Source: Streptosporangiaceae bacterium
Lineage (GTDB): Bacteria; Actinomycetota; Actinomycetes; Streptosporangiales; Streptosporangiaceae
Reading direction: 5' to 3'
Assembly: GCA_025934635.1 (NCBI GenBank)
Contig: JAICWX010000375.1
Location: 1 to 7,791, forward strand
DNA: 7,791 bases
Each line of letters starts with the position of its first letter. Positions within the stretch are counted from its first letter, which is position 1. The notes below the pieces were generated by a model. It searched no databases. It was not told the DNA's origin and worked only from the letters and a program-made list of their open reading frames with translations. A program made the position numbers and the translations under genes. This document shows positions 1 to 5,833 of the stretch, in pieces.

Positions 1-586
1 TCTGGAACGGCGTGGGCTGGAGCAGCGTGAAGCCGCGGCGGTCCTCGAACCTGGCCGCCTGCTCATATGCCTGCTGCCAGGAGTCCGGCGGCGCCGGGGC
101 GGCGGCTGCCGCCGCCCCGCCCGGAGCCCCTATCGCGATGTTGGTCAGCGTGGTGATGATCTCGCCGGTGTACTCCGGATACAGGTCAATCGAGCCGTTC
201 AGCAGCCCCGGGTCGATCACCTCGGTGGGCCCGATGTTCTCCTTCAGCCGCACGGCGAAGCCCTTGGCCTGCAGCGCCTGGGCATACAGCTGGCCCAGGA
301 TCAACGCCTCGGTGAAGTTCTTCGAGCCCAGCGTCACCGCGGGCTTGCCCGCACCGGGCTGGCCGGACGGGAAGCTGACCACCGCGGTACTCGGCGCGAA
401 GCTCTTAGCCGAGAAGTTCCCGCTCGTAGAGCCACACCCCGCCAGCAGCGCCACAGCCGCCAGCACCAGCACGGCGGCCCGCGGCCGCCGCGCCGGGTGC
501 TTCTTCGCCGCGCGGCTGGTGAGCGTCAGGCGGGAGATGAACCACCGGTGGCTAGCCGGCGGGGGGACCAGGTTGGTGGCGTTCAT
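1..586 (-). CDS. Glycine betaine/choline-type ABC transporter substrate-binding lipoprotein, N-terminal part (partial)
   Basis: The first 195 codons of a secreted solute-binding lipoprotein of the OpuAC/ProX quaternary-amine family; the rest lies beyond the left edge. Such proteins capture betaine, choline or carnitine outside the membrane and deliver it to an ABC permease. Visible: an arginine/lysine-rich N-region of about 38 residues, a hydrophobic segment (about 38-50) and the lipobox LLAGC with the lipidated Cys at residue 51. A linker follows, then GSKNFTEALILGQLY and the STEV-like and DLYPEYTGE motifs, which are family hallmarks. An Ala/Pro-rich insertion sits near residues 153-166. The start is the only in-frame ATG ahead of the signal peptide; the N-region is long and no strong Shine-Dalgarno precedes it, so the true start is uncertain. 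It diverges from the IclR gene, which makes regulation by that protein plausible (inference). Confidence 0.88.
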   Translation of the reverse strand, partial: MNATNLVPPPASHRWFISRLTLTSRAAKKHPARRPRAAVLVLAAVALLAGCGSTSGNFSAKSFAPSTAVVSFPSGQPGAGKPAVTLGSKNFTEALILGQLYAQALQAKGFAVRLKENIGPTEVIDPGLLNGSIDLYPEYTGEIITTLTNIAIGAPGGAAAAAAPAPPDSWQQAYEQAARFEDRRGFTLLQPTPFQ

Positions 587-890
587 TGGTCTTCGGGAGC
601 CTGGGCGCACAGACGGCGGGCCCTGTACTCCCTCCCTCCTGTCCGTTCGTCGTCAGGCGGCCCGGCTTCTCAGCAGGAGATCGAGCCTAGGGATCTCGAG
701 CAGGGCTATCTCCCGGCGGTTCGCGATCGAGCCGCTCGGCCCCGTGGGCGTGTTTTTCGACGGCGGCCACGAGCTTGTCCCGTCGGTGCCAGCGGCGTAC
801 CGTGACGGACGGGGACGGCGCGGACCGGGCTGGGCCGTGCACCTTGGTGAGGCGAGGCGCTCGAGCCGATGGACTCTCGGCCTGCGGGTG

Positions 891-906
891 TGCGTGCGTG
901 CGTGCG
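891..906. repeat. (TGCG)4 tetranucleotide microsatellite
   Basis: Four perfect tandem copies of TGCG within the divergent intergenic region. In principle it could change length by slippage and alter promoter spacing, but with four copies and no gene over it this is only a description. Confidence 0.7.
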
Positions 907-948
907 GAAAACGGTGTCTGCAGGGGGTGGTCATGGCCACTCCTGGTA

Positions 949-964
949 TTCCGTATCACGGGAA
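949..964. promoter_or_regulatory. Candidate IclR-type operator
   Basis: An interrupted palindrome with TTCC and GGAA outer arms (TTCCGTATCACGGGAA), also readable as CCGT-ATC-ACGG. IclR-family regulators usually bind interrupted palindromes of this size near their own promoter or a divergent one. It lies about 135 bp upstream of the IclR-type gene and on the transporter's upstream side. The assignment rests on form and position; a TATACG sequence directly downstream (973-978) might be part of a promoter. Confidence 0.35.
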
Positions 965-1018
965 AGTACTGCTATACGAGACACCATGCGCGGGCTGTTG
1001 CCGGCTGTCAACCCTGAG

Positions 1019-1034
1019 CGGAGGATTTTCTCCG
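1019..1034. repeat. Small inverted repeat CGGAG-N6-CTCCG
   Basis: A 5-bp perfect hairpin with a 6-nt loop in the leader of the IclR-type gene, 65 nt before its ATG. It could be an operator half-site pair or an RNA hairpin; nothing distinguishes the two. Confidence 0.3.
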
Positions 1035-1098
1035 GGGCGGAAGTCTCGGCCCGCAATGTGGGAGCGACGGCGGATATTGGCGGCAGTATTGTTGCGCT

Positions 1099-1881
1099 AT
1101 GCCCAACGATCGCGTCGAGCGGGGCACTTCCGTGCAGTCCGTGAACCGGGCCGTCTCTATTCTCCAGGTCCTGGCGCGCCACGGGTCGTCCCAGGTGACG
1201 CAGATCGCCGCCGAGCTCGGTGTGCACAAGTCCACGGTGTTCCGCCTGCTGGCGACCCTGGAGGCACGTGGACTGGTGGAGCACAACAGCGCGCGGGGCC
1301 ATTACCGGCTCGGCTACGGCGTCGTGCAGCTCGCGGCGGGCGCGACCAAGAAGCACGATCTGTCGCTGCTCAGCCGGCCGGTGTGCGATGAGCTCGCCGA
1401 GAAGGTGGGCGAGACGGTGAACGTGGCGATCCATGACGGGCGCACGGTGATCAGCATCGACCAGGTGATCGGCTCGCCCATGGTCACCACCGTCAACTGG
1501 GTCGGGCAGCGCACCCCGATGCACGCCACCTCCGCCGGCAAGGTCTTCCTGGCGAACATGCTCCCGGAGCAAATCGACGCGATCCTCGCGGAGGGGCTGG
1601 AGAGCTACACGCCTCACACCGTCACCGACCCGGCCGCCCTTAAACAGCAACTCGCGCTCGTCCGGGACCTCGGCTACGCCCGCAGCATAGAGGAGCACGA
1701 GATCGGGCTGGCTGCCGTGGCCGCCCCCATCCGCTCCATGGACGGCGAGGTCGTTGCCGCCGTGGCCGTCTCCGGCCCCATCTTCCGGCTCAACGAGGAC
1801 ACCATCGCAGAGGTGGCCGAGCACGTGCTCATCGCCGCCGCGGAGATTTCGCAGCGCAACGGATACCCGAAACGAGGCTGA
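1099..1881 (+). CDS. IclR-family transcriptional regulator
   Basis: A complete 260-residue IclR-family DNA-binding protein, normal length for the family. Residues about 13-65 form the winged helix-turn-helix (SVQSVNRAVSILQ, then VTQIAAELGVHKSTVFRLL with the recognition helix near 43-52 and the wing to RLGYG). Residues about 85-255 are the GAF-like effector domain, including HATSAGKVFLA and the signature around EEHEIGLAAVAAPI (198-211). Members usually repress or activate a neighbouring catabolic or transport operon and respond to a small ligand. The divergent osmolyte-type transporter gene is the obvious candidate target (inference); the ligand cannot be told. No good ribosome-binding site precedes the ATG. 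GTG at 1132 has a GAGCGGGG stretch 7 nt upstream and would give a start just before the conserved domain, so the start is ambiguous. Confidence 0.93.
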   Translation: MPNDRVERGTSVQSVNRAVSILQVLARHGSSQVTQIAAELGVHKSTVFRLLATLEARGLVEHNSARGHYRLGYGVVQLAAGATKKHDLSLLSRPVCDELAEKVGETVNVAIHDGRTVISIDQVIGSPMVTTVNWVGQRTPMHATSAGKVFLANMLPEQIDAILAEGLESYTPHTVTDPAALKQQLALVRDLGYARSIEEHEIGLAAVAAPIRSMDGEVVAAVAVSGPIFRLNEDTIAEVAEHVLIAAAEISQRNGYPKRG

Positions 1882-1944
1882 CCGGCCCGGGTATGGCCTC
1901 TTGTCTCGCTCACGACCGGGTGCCCGGAGCTCGGGTCGACGACG

Positions 1945-2118
1945 GCCAGGGTCCGCCCGGACGAACCCGCTCGGAAAATCGTCGATGAAGTGCCGAACGG
2001 GTGGGAACTCGTCGTCCCGGACTGGTTCCTGCCGGTCCTGAGCCCGGAGGATCACCGGCTGCTTGGTCGTGCCCGAGATGGACACGTGTGCTGTGCCGAA
2101 ATCCCGCTCATGGCCTGA
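1945..2118 (+). pseudogene. Coding-like stretch after iclR, unidentified, probably a 3' gene remnant
   Basis: In the same frame as the IclR gene, beyond its TGA, the sequence stays open to TGA 2116-2118. The last 55-60 codons have protein-like composition ([18 protein letters not shown], then [19 protein letters not shown]) and mostly G/C third positions. There is no ATG with a ribosome-binding site. A GTG at 1990 would give a 42-residue product without evident Shine-Dalgarno, so it looks like the C-terminal end of a gene that lost its 5' part. Family not recognised. If the transposase relic downstream is removed together with one TAC repeat, this stop lies about 19 nt before the antitoxin-like gene, so it may once have been in the same transcript. 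Confidence 0.35.
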
Positions 2119-2131
2119 CCTGCTACTTTAC

Positions 2132-2141
2132 GCTCAGCGCT
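2132..2141 (+). repeat. Left arm of 10-bp inverted repeat around the transposase relic
   Basis: GCTCAGCGCT, an exact reverse complement of 2781-2790. It overlaps the first recognisable codons of the transposase relic. Confidence 0.5.
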
Positions 2142-2788
2142 CGTGCTACCCGTCTTGTCTACCTGCTCATGGTCCGGGTGTTCGGCTGGCTGGTACTTCT
2201 GGCGCGGAGTGATGCCGTCAACACGCCGGGACGGCCGCCGGTCCCGGATGAGGTGCGCGTCCTGGTGGAGCAACTGGCACGGCAGAACCTCCGGTGGGGT
2301 TACCGGCGCATCCAGGGCGAGTTGCTTGGCCCGGGACACCGGGTGGGGGAAGGGCGATCCGCCGGATCCTGGCATGCGACTTCATGCACGCGGACACCGT
2401 GCTGCTCCGGCGCCTTTATGTCCTGTTCGTAATGGAGATCGAGACCCGTGCCGTACACGTCCTGGGCGTCACCGCTCATCCGACTGGAGCCTGGGTGATC
2501 AAGACGCCGGTCCGGTCGCCGCGGGCGAACGCGTTCGCGGAGCGGTTCGCGGGAACTCTTCGCCGCGAGTGCCTGGATCACTGCTGACCCTCGGCGACCG
2601 GCACCTGCGGGAGGTGCTGGCCGGGTACGCGCGGCACTATAACGAGCACCGCCCGCATCAAGGGCTGCAGCAGGAACCCGCTGCGCCAGCCTGGCCACGC
2701 CGTCGATATCACCGCCAGGATCGAACGCCGGGGTGCCGTGGGAGGCCCTCGAGTTCGAGCCCGCGCCGGACGCGCTTGCCAGCGCTGA
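2133..2788 (+). pseudogene. Integrase-core (DDE, rve) transposase, multiply frameshifted and deleted
   Basis: Recognisable pieces of an actinobacterial integrase-core transposase run in order across three frames. These are an N-terminal [17 protein letters not shown] (from about 2151), [19 protein letters not shown] and [33 protein letters not shown] with [18 protein letters not shown] and [25 protein letters not shown] with [28 protein letters not shown], and a C-terminal AVDITARIERR ending at TGA 2786-2788. Reading through needs a +1 base near 2354, +1 near 2582 (GATCAC-TGCTGACC) and +2 near 2683. Relative to what I recall of intact homologues there are also three internal losses: after SDAVN, inside RRILA/ILACDF, and between TGAW and VIKTP. 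The last removes the segment with the second catalytic Asp. It cannot encode an active enzyme. IS481- or IS3-like affiliation is not settled here. Confidence 0.85.
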
Positions 2789-2790
2789 GC
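2781..2790 (-). repeat. Right arm of 10-bp inverted repeat around the transposase relic
   Basis: AGCGCTGAGC, the exact reverse complement of 2132-2141. It contains the transposase relic's stop codon and ends 9 nt before the antitoxin-like start codon. Confidence 0.5.
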
Positions 2791-2799
2791 TACCGCGAC

Positions 2800-3177
2800 A
2801 TGACTACCAGCCCCGACGGCGAGACCGTGCCAGCCGAGAGGCGGCTCGCCGAGATACGTGACCGCTACGGTCCAGGGCACCTGGTGAGCCGGTCAATCCA
2901 GCGCGCCACGCCGATGATCCTCCGCGCAGTCGAGCGCGCCAGGCTCGTAGGAACAGGCAAGGACGTCTGGGAAATCATCACGGTCGTACGCGACAACAAT
3001 GGCGACGCCGCCGAGACAGCGCGCTACCTCGAGATCCCCCTCGGCCTGGTCCAGGCCGCCATCAGCTACTACGGCGCCTACCGGGACGAAATCGACCAGT
3101 GGATCGAGGCTAACGAGCAGCAGGCGGCCGAGGCCCACGCCGCCTGGTCCGCCGGGCAGGATGCCATCAGGCCGTGA
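2800..3177 (+). CDS. DUF433-like antitoxin of a DUF5615-type toxin-antitoxin pair
   Basis: A 125-residue acidic, soluble protein. Residues about 52-100 (GKDVWEIITVVRDNNGDAAE, then YLEIPLGLVQAAISYYGAY) have the pattern of DUF433-like helical DNA-binding proteins, where a helix-turn-helix precedes a 'xxxLxxAxxYYxxYxxEI' helix. That small protein is the usual partner upstream of DUF5615 PIN-like toxins. Residues 1-50 are a less typical basic extension, and the C-terminal tail is Ala/Gln/Glu-rich. The ATG at 2800 is taken because the frame upstream belongs to the transposase relic. The ribosome-binding site is poor, and GTG 2827 is an alternative. It overlaps the next gene by 4 nt (GTGA), indicating translational coupling. 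By analogy it should neutralise the toxin and autoregulate the operon. Confidence 0.68.
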   Translation: MTTSPDGETVPAERRLAEIRDRYGPGHLVSRSIQRATPMILRAVERARLVGTGKDVWEIITVVRDNNGDAAETARYLEIPLGLVQAAISYYGAYRDEIDQWIEANEQQAAEAHAAWSAGQDAIRP

Positions 3178-3533
3178 GGCTGCTGCTGGATGAGATGCTG
3201 TCTCCCGCCATCGAACGCGAGCTCCGCGGACGGGGACACGACGTGCTGGCCATAGCAGACCATCCCGGCTGGGTCGCACTCTCCGATACCGAGGTGATGA
3301 ACCTAGCGCGGACCGAGCGCCGCGCCGTAGTCACCAACAACCTGCGCGACTACCGGCCGCTCCACGCCGACGCGATCACCCCAGGTGGCCCGGGGCACCT
3401 CGGCATGATCTTCATGCCAGGCACCTGCCGGCGCACCAAGGAAGACACCGGACGGATCATCGCCGCCCTCGAAGCCAAGCTAGCTGAATATCCCGGCGAT
3501 GCGGACCTAGCAAACGGCGAGTGCTGGCTATAA
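3174..3533 (+). CDS. DUF5615-family PIN-like toxin
   Basis: A 119-residue protein with GTG start, overlapping the upstream stop as GTGA. It opens with LLLDEMLSPAIERELRGRGHDV, the characteristic DUF5615/PIN-like beginning with Asp6-Glu7. SDTEVMNLA (Asp38) and VVTNNLRDYRPL (Asp59) follow, supplying the scattered acidic residues expected for a metal-dependent PIN-type RNase site. Length and motif order are normal for the family, with no sign of truncation. Members are presumed VapC-like ribonuclease toxins, with activity inferred from fold more than shown. An inverted repeat right after the stop may end the transcript. Confidence 0.8.
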   Translation: MRLLLDEMLSPAIERELRGRGHDVLAIADHPGWVALSDTEVMNLARTERRAVVTNNLRDYRPLHADAITPGGPGHLGMIFMPGTCRRTKEDTGRIIAALEAKLAEYPGDADLANGECWL

Positions 3534-3588
3534 CAGCGAGTACGCCGGTCCCGGGGATGGTGATCGCCCGCGCCCGCGGGACTCGCTG
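3534..3588 (+). terminator. Inverted repeat directly after the toxin gene, possible terminator
   Basis: CAGCGAGT (3534-3541) and ACTCGCTG (3581-3588) form a perfect 8-bp stem starting one base after the toxin TAA, with a 39-nt GC-rich interior that includes the self-complementary CCCGCGGG. There is no T-tract, which is common for actinobacterial terminators, so the call rests on position and stem. Confidence 0.4.
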
Positions 3589-3640
3589 GCGCGGCGCGGC
3601 GAGATCGGCGGCCGCCAGCGGGCCGCGGATTGCGCCGGTG

Positions 3641-3766
3641 CAGGGCGATGGCGGTGAGCCCGCCCAGGCCGGTGCCCACCACAAGCCGGGCCCGCGGCGC
3701 GAACGAGCGGATGGCCTCGGCTACCGCCGGCGCCAGCTTGCCCGATTGAGTACCGGAGGTTGATTT
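3641..3766 (-). other. Coding-like remnant, minus strand, unidentified
   Basis: Within the 277-bp gap between toxin and sulfurtransferase genes, one minus frame reads protein-like for about 42 codons, with KLAPAVAEAIRSFAPRARLV followed by VGTGLGGLTAIAL. Beyond it the frame becomes Arg/Pro-rich and no start with a ribosome-binding site is seen. The Gly-rich strand resembles a nucleotide-binding or alpha/beta-fold segment, but no family can be named. It may be a gene relic or a chance reading of GC-rich DNA; nothing else is seen in the gap. Confidence 0.2.
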
Positions 3767-3794
3767 CCCGGCCCGGACAGCGGAAGGTGAGGCC

Positions 3795-3802
3795 GGAGGA
3801 GG
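3795..3802 (+). promoter_or_regulatory. Strong Shine-Dalgarno of the sulfurtransferase gene
   Basis: GGAGGAGG, 8 nt before the ATG at 3811. It decides the start against the longer in-frame reading that begins at 3760. Confidence 0.85.
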
Positions 3803-3810
3803 TTCCCGCC

Positions 3811-4677
3811 ATGCCCCTGCTGCCCCGGCTGGTCAGCCCCGAGGAACTCCGCGACGCGCTCGGCGACGAGCGCGTGCGCGTGTTCGACGCCACCGTCTTC
3901 CTCCGCCGCGCTGCGGACGGCGGTCCTTACACCGTGGAAAGCGGGCACAAGAGCTACACGCGCGCCCATCTCCCCGGGGCCGCGTTCGCCGACATCCCCG
4001 GCGCGCTATCCGACCCGGCGGCACCGTACCCGTTCACCCTGCCCCCGGCCGATCACTTCGCCGCCGCGGCCGGCCGCCTCGGCATCGGCATCGGCAGCCA
4101 CGTCGTCGCCTACGCGCAGGACACGCCGATGTGGGCGACGCGGCTGTGGTGGCTGCTGCGCTACTTCGGCCACGAGGACACCAGCGTCCTCGACGGCGGC
4201 CTGCCCGCCTGGACCGCAGCGGGCGGCCCGGCCGAGGCGGGCGAGAGCACCTACCCGGCCGCGTTGTTCACCGCCCGCCCCCGGCCGGAACTCCTCGCCA
4301 CCCTGGCCGACGTCCGCGAGATCACCCAGAACGGGGCCGCCTGCCTGGTCAACGCCCTGTCCCCGGCCGCGTTCCGCGGCGAGGGCCCCGGCGCCTACAG
4401 CCGCCCGGGCCGCATCCCGGGCAGCATCAGCGTGCCCTGGCACGGCCTGGTCGACCCGGCCACTAACCGCTTCCGGCCGCCCGCCGAGCTCGCCGCCGCC
4501 CTGGCCGACGGCGGTGTCCGCGCGGACCAGCCGGTCGTCGCCTACTGCGGCGGCGGCATCTCCGCGACGGTCGACCTGTTCGCGCTCGCGCTGACCGGCC
4601 GGGACAACGCCCGGCTGTACGACGGCTCGCTCACCGAGTGGAGCGCCCATCCAGACCTGCCGCTCGTCGCGGGCTGA
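3811..4677 (+). CDS. Two-domain sulfurtransferase (rhodanese / 3-mercaptopyruvate sulfurtransferase type)
   Basis: A 288-residue cytosolic tandem-rhodanese protein, normal length. The N-terminal domain (about 5-140; LVSPEELRDAL, FDATVF, YTRAHLPGAAFADI, VLDGGLPAW) lacks a cysteine where the loop should be (VVAYAQDTPMWATRLWW) and is the usual inactive domain. The C-terminal domain (about 160-285) has GRIPGSISVPW and the active-site loop CGGGIS with catalytic Cys246 in VVAYCGGGISATVDL, then LYDGSLTEW. The small uncharged loop is nearer to mercaptopyruvate sulfurtransferases (CG.G[VI][TS]) than to thiosulfate sulfurtransferases (CRKGVT), so 3-mercaptopyruvate is the more likely donor, though not certain. 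The usual Asp at the start of domain 2 (VDARSP) is Asn here (VNALSP). The start is firm: GGAGGAGG at 3795-3802 lies 8 nt before ATG. No operon partner is evident. Confidence 0.92.
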   Translation: MPLLPRLVSPEELRDALGDERVRVFDATVFLRRAADGGPYTVESGHKSYTRAHLPGAAFADIPGALSDPAAPYPFTLPPADHFAAAAGRLGIGIGSHVVAYAQDTPMWATRLWWLLRYFGHEDTSVLDGGLPAWTAAGGPAEAGESTYPAALFTARPRPELLATLADVREITQNGAACLVNALSPAAFRGEGPGAYSRPGRIPGSISVPWHGLVDPATNRFRPPAELAAALADGGVRADQPVVAYCGGGISATVDLFALALTGRDNARLYDGSLTEWSAHPDLPLVAG

Positions 4678-4692
4678 GGGGCGGGAAAAGCC

Positions 4693-4732
4693 ACCCGTTC
4701 GGTGCCAGGGACGAGCATGATCCCGAACGGGT
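4693..4732. terminator. Long inverted repeat between convergent genes, probable terminator
   Basis: ACCCGTTCGG (4693-4702) and CCGAACGGGT (4723-4732) form a perfect 10-bp stem with a 20-nt loop, beginning 15 nt after the sulfurtransferase stop. The neighbouring gene runs towards it from the other side, so it may serve both strands. There is no T-tract. Confidence 0.6.
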
Positions 4733-4994
4733 CAGCGTGCTACGGCCCGCGTCGGTGCGTGCCTTGGCGTCCGGGCGCCCCGGATGCCGCCGCTGGCCAT
4801 GAGCACGAGGATCAGGTGTCATCAAGGACGCAGGCGGCCGGCGTCCATAGCACGGCGAGCCAGCCCGGCGATCGCGGCCAGCGCGTGCTCCCGCCTAGGT
4901 CTTACCCGGAGGCCAGCCTCGCGAACGCATCACCGGCTCGTCCCCGGCCCGGTTGTACCAGCTACGGTCGGAGATCACCACCTGGGAGGGGCCG
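4733..4994. other. Intergenic region between convergent genes, with gene debris
   Basis: About 260 bp without an intact gene. It contains a minus-strand polyphosphate-kinase-2-like fragment (listed separately). In a neighbouring minus frame, a short protein-like run (EHALAAIAGLARRAMDAG) ends at a TGA near 4821-4823. The latter is not identified and could be the tail of another lost gene. Confidence 0.45.
4928..4984 (-). pseudogene. Fragment of a polyphosphate kinase 2 (PPK2-family) gene
   Basis: Nineteen codons on the minus strand read QVVISDRSWYNRAGDEPVM. DRSWYNRAG is a highly conserved motif of PPK2-family kinases, where it normally continues as '.ERVMGF'. PPK2 enzymes use polyphosphate to phosphorylate nucleotides. 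Here the similarity ends abruptly on both sides: upstream lies the crotonase stop, 11 nt away, and downstream the frame drifts to a TAG at 4895. No Walker A region or C-terminal half is seen, so only a shard remains. A chance match of a nine-residue motif is unlikely but cannot be excluded without a search. Confidence 0.5.
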
Positions 4995-5777
4995 TTACCC
5001 GTGGCGTCGCAGCCAGGCGGCCCGGGCGTCGGCGACGTCGGCGGTGTCCAGGCACTGCTGGAGCAGTTCGCGGGAGCGGCCGTACGCGGTGGCGAAGTCG
5101 GTGTCAAAGGACGATCGGGCCAGCTCCTTGGTGGCCCGGCCAGCGGCCTGGGGGACGCGCTTGTAGCGCTCCACCAGGGCGGCGGCGTGCTCAGCGAATC
5201 GGTCGGCGGGCACGACGTGGTCGGCCAGGCCGATCCGCAGCGCTTCGGTGGCGTCGATCTGTTCGCCGAGGATGGCCAGCCGCAGCGTGCGGCCCAGCCC
5301 GATGTAGCGGGGCAGCCGCCACGGCGCCATGCCGGGCGGTACGCCCTCTGCCGAGGCGGGTAGGCCGAGCAGCGCGTCGTCGCTCACTACGCGGATGTCG
5401 CACGCCAGCGCAAGCTGGAGGCCGCCCCCGAGGCAATAGCCGTGGATCTGCGCGATGACCAACCGGTCCAGGCGCTCCAGTGCGGCGAACGCCTGCTCCT
5501 GCCGCTCGTAGAACGCGGGCGGCATGCCGTCAGCGGCGAACATGTCCAGGTCCAGGCCGGCGCAGAACGCTCGTCCTTCGCCGCGGATCACGACCAGCCC
5601 GGGCTTGTCCCGCGCGATTGCGCTCACGATCTCGAGCAGGTCGTTGATCCAGGTCATGTTCATGGCGTTGAGCTTGTGCGGACGGTGCAGCACGACCTCG
5701 GCGACATCCTCGTGCCGGCGCAGGATCACGCTGCGATCGGCCGCCGGCACCTCACGGGCGTCGGCCGGCCCGCTCAC
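4995..5777 (-). CDS. Enoyl-CoA hydratase/isomerase (crotonase) family protein with non-canonical active site
   Basis: A complete 260-residue crotonase-fold protein. Visible: EVVLHRPHKLNAMN (strand and HRP motif), GEGRAFCAGLDLDMF (67-80, oxyanion-hole strand), IHGYCLGGGLQLALACDIRV (111-130) and GLPASAEGVPPGM with WRLPRYIGLGRTLRLAILGE (138-172), then GLADHVVP. These bind the acyl-CoA thioester. The two catalytic glutamates of classical hydratases (GGGCE and LPE positions) are replaced by Gln121 and Ala141. Glu144, three residues on, is the nearest acid. It may therefore be an isomerase, hydrolase or another crotonase activity, or use a different acid; plain hydratase is not supported. The start is GTG, with AAGGA 10 nt upstream. 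It probably once followed the acyl-CoA ligase and small-protein genes in one operon, now split by IS110. Confidence 0.9.
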   Translation of the reverse strand: MSGPADAREVPAADRSVILRRHEDVAEVVLHRPHKLNAMNMTWINDLLEIVSAIARDKPGLVVIRGEGRAFCAGLDLDMFAADGMPPAFYERQEQAFAALERLDRLVIAQIHGYCLGGGLQLALACDIRVVSDDALLGLPASAEGVPPGMAPWRLPRYIGLGRTLRLAILGEQIDATEALRIGLADHVVPADRFAEHAAALVERYKRVPQAAGRATKELARSSFDTDFATAYGRSRELLQQCLDTADVADARAAWLRRHG

Positions 5778-5833
5778 TGGTGCACCATCCTTAGGTCAGT
5801 GGTTCTAGATGGGCCACTGATGCACCCGAGGTG

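Larger units (their letters stand above)
587..1098. other. Divergent intergenic region between the transporter gene and iclR-type gene
   Basis: About 510 bp with no convincing gene. It holds a (TGCG)4 tract, an imperfect operator-like palindrome and a small hairpin, listed separately. A minus-strand reading frame ending at 687 contains a short stretch (VRRWHRRDKLVAAVEK) that loosely recalls a MerR/excisionase helix-turn-helix. It lacks a family-length context and is Arg/Pro-rich elsewhere, so it is not called as a gene. The transporter and regulator promoters should lie here, but no clear -35/-10 pair could be assigned. Confidence 0.6.
2132..2790 (+). mobile_element. Decayed insertion sequence with integrase-core transposase
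   Basis: A 659-bp relic delimited by the perfect 10-bp inverted repeat GCTCAGCGCT (2132-2141) / AGCGCTGAGC (2781-2790). Immediately outside both repeats is TAC (2129-2131 and 2791-2793), compatible with a 3-bp target duplication. The interior is one broken transposase gene. An intact element of this type should be roughly 1.1-1.2 kb, so about 40% appears lost. The delimiting repeat has not been compared with known elements, and the inner hexamer AGCGCT is itself palindromic, so these ends are a proposal. Confidence 0.5.

Noticed and set aside
653..959. Two minus-strand open frames in the divergent intergenic region, one with an AGGAG-like site before ATG 940 and one with a vaguely HTH-like stretch
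   Set aside because: Arg/Pro/His-rich translation including the (TGCG)n tract and no recognisable domain; the HTH resemblance is a few residues only.
12..1391. 459-codon plus-strand open frame
   Set aside because: It runs antisense to the binding-protein gene, through the intergenic region and out of frame into the IclR gene; it is a composite of shadows with no ribosome-binding site.
931..2085. 384-codon minus-strand open frame
   Set aside because: Antisense of the IclR gene, with His/Arg/Asp-rich low-information composition; the plus-strand gene has a clear family match.
4006..4650. 214-codon minus-strand open frame
   Set aside because: Antisense to the sulfurtransferase gene, Gly/Arg-rich, with no start signal.
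5796..5820. Inverted repeat TCAGTGG...CCACTGA upstream of the crotonase gene
   Set aside because: Its right arm crosses the IS110 boundary (5819-5820 belong to the element), so the full 7-bp match arose by insertion; only about 5 bp would exist in the original locus. It is not a convincing operator.
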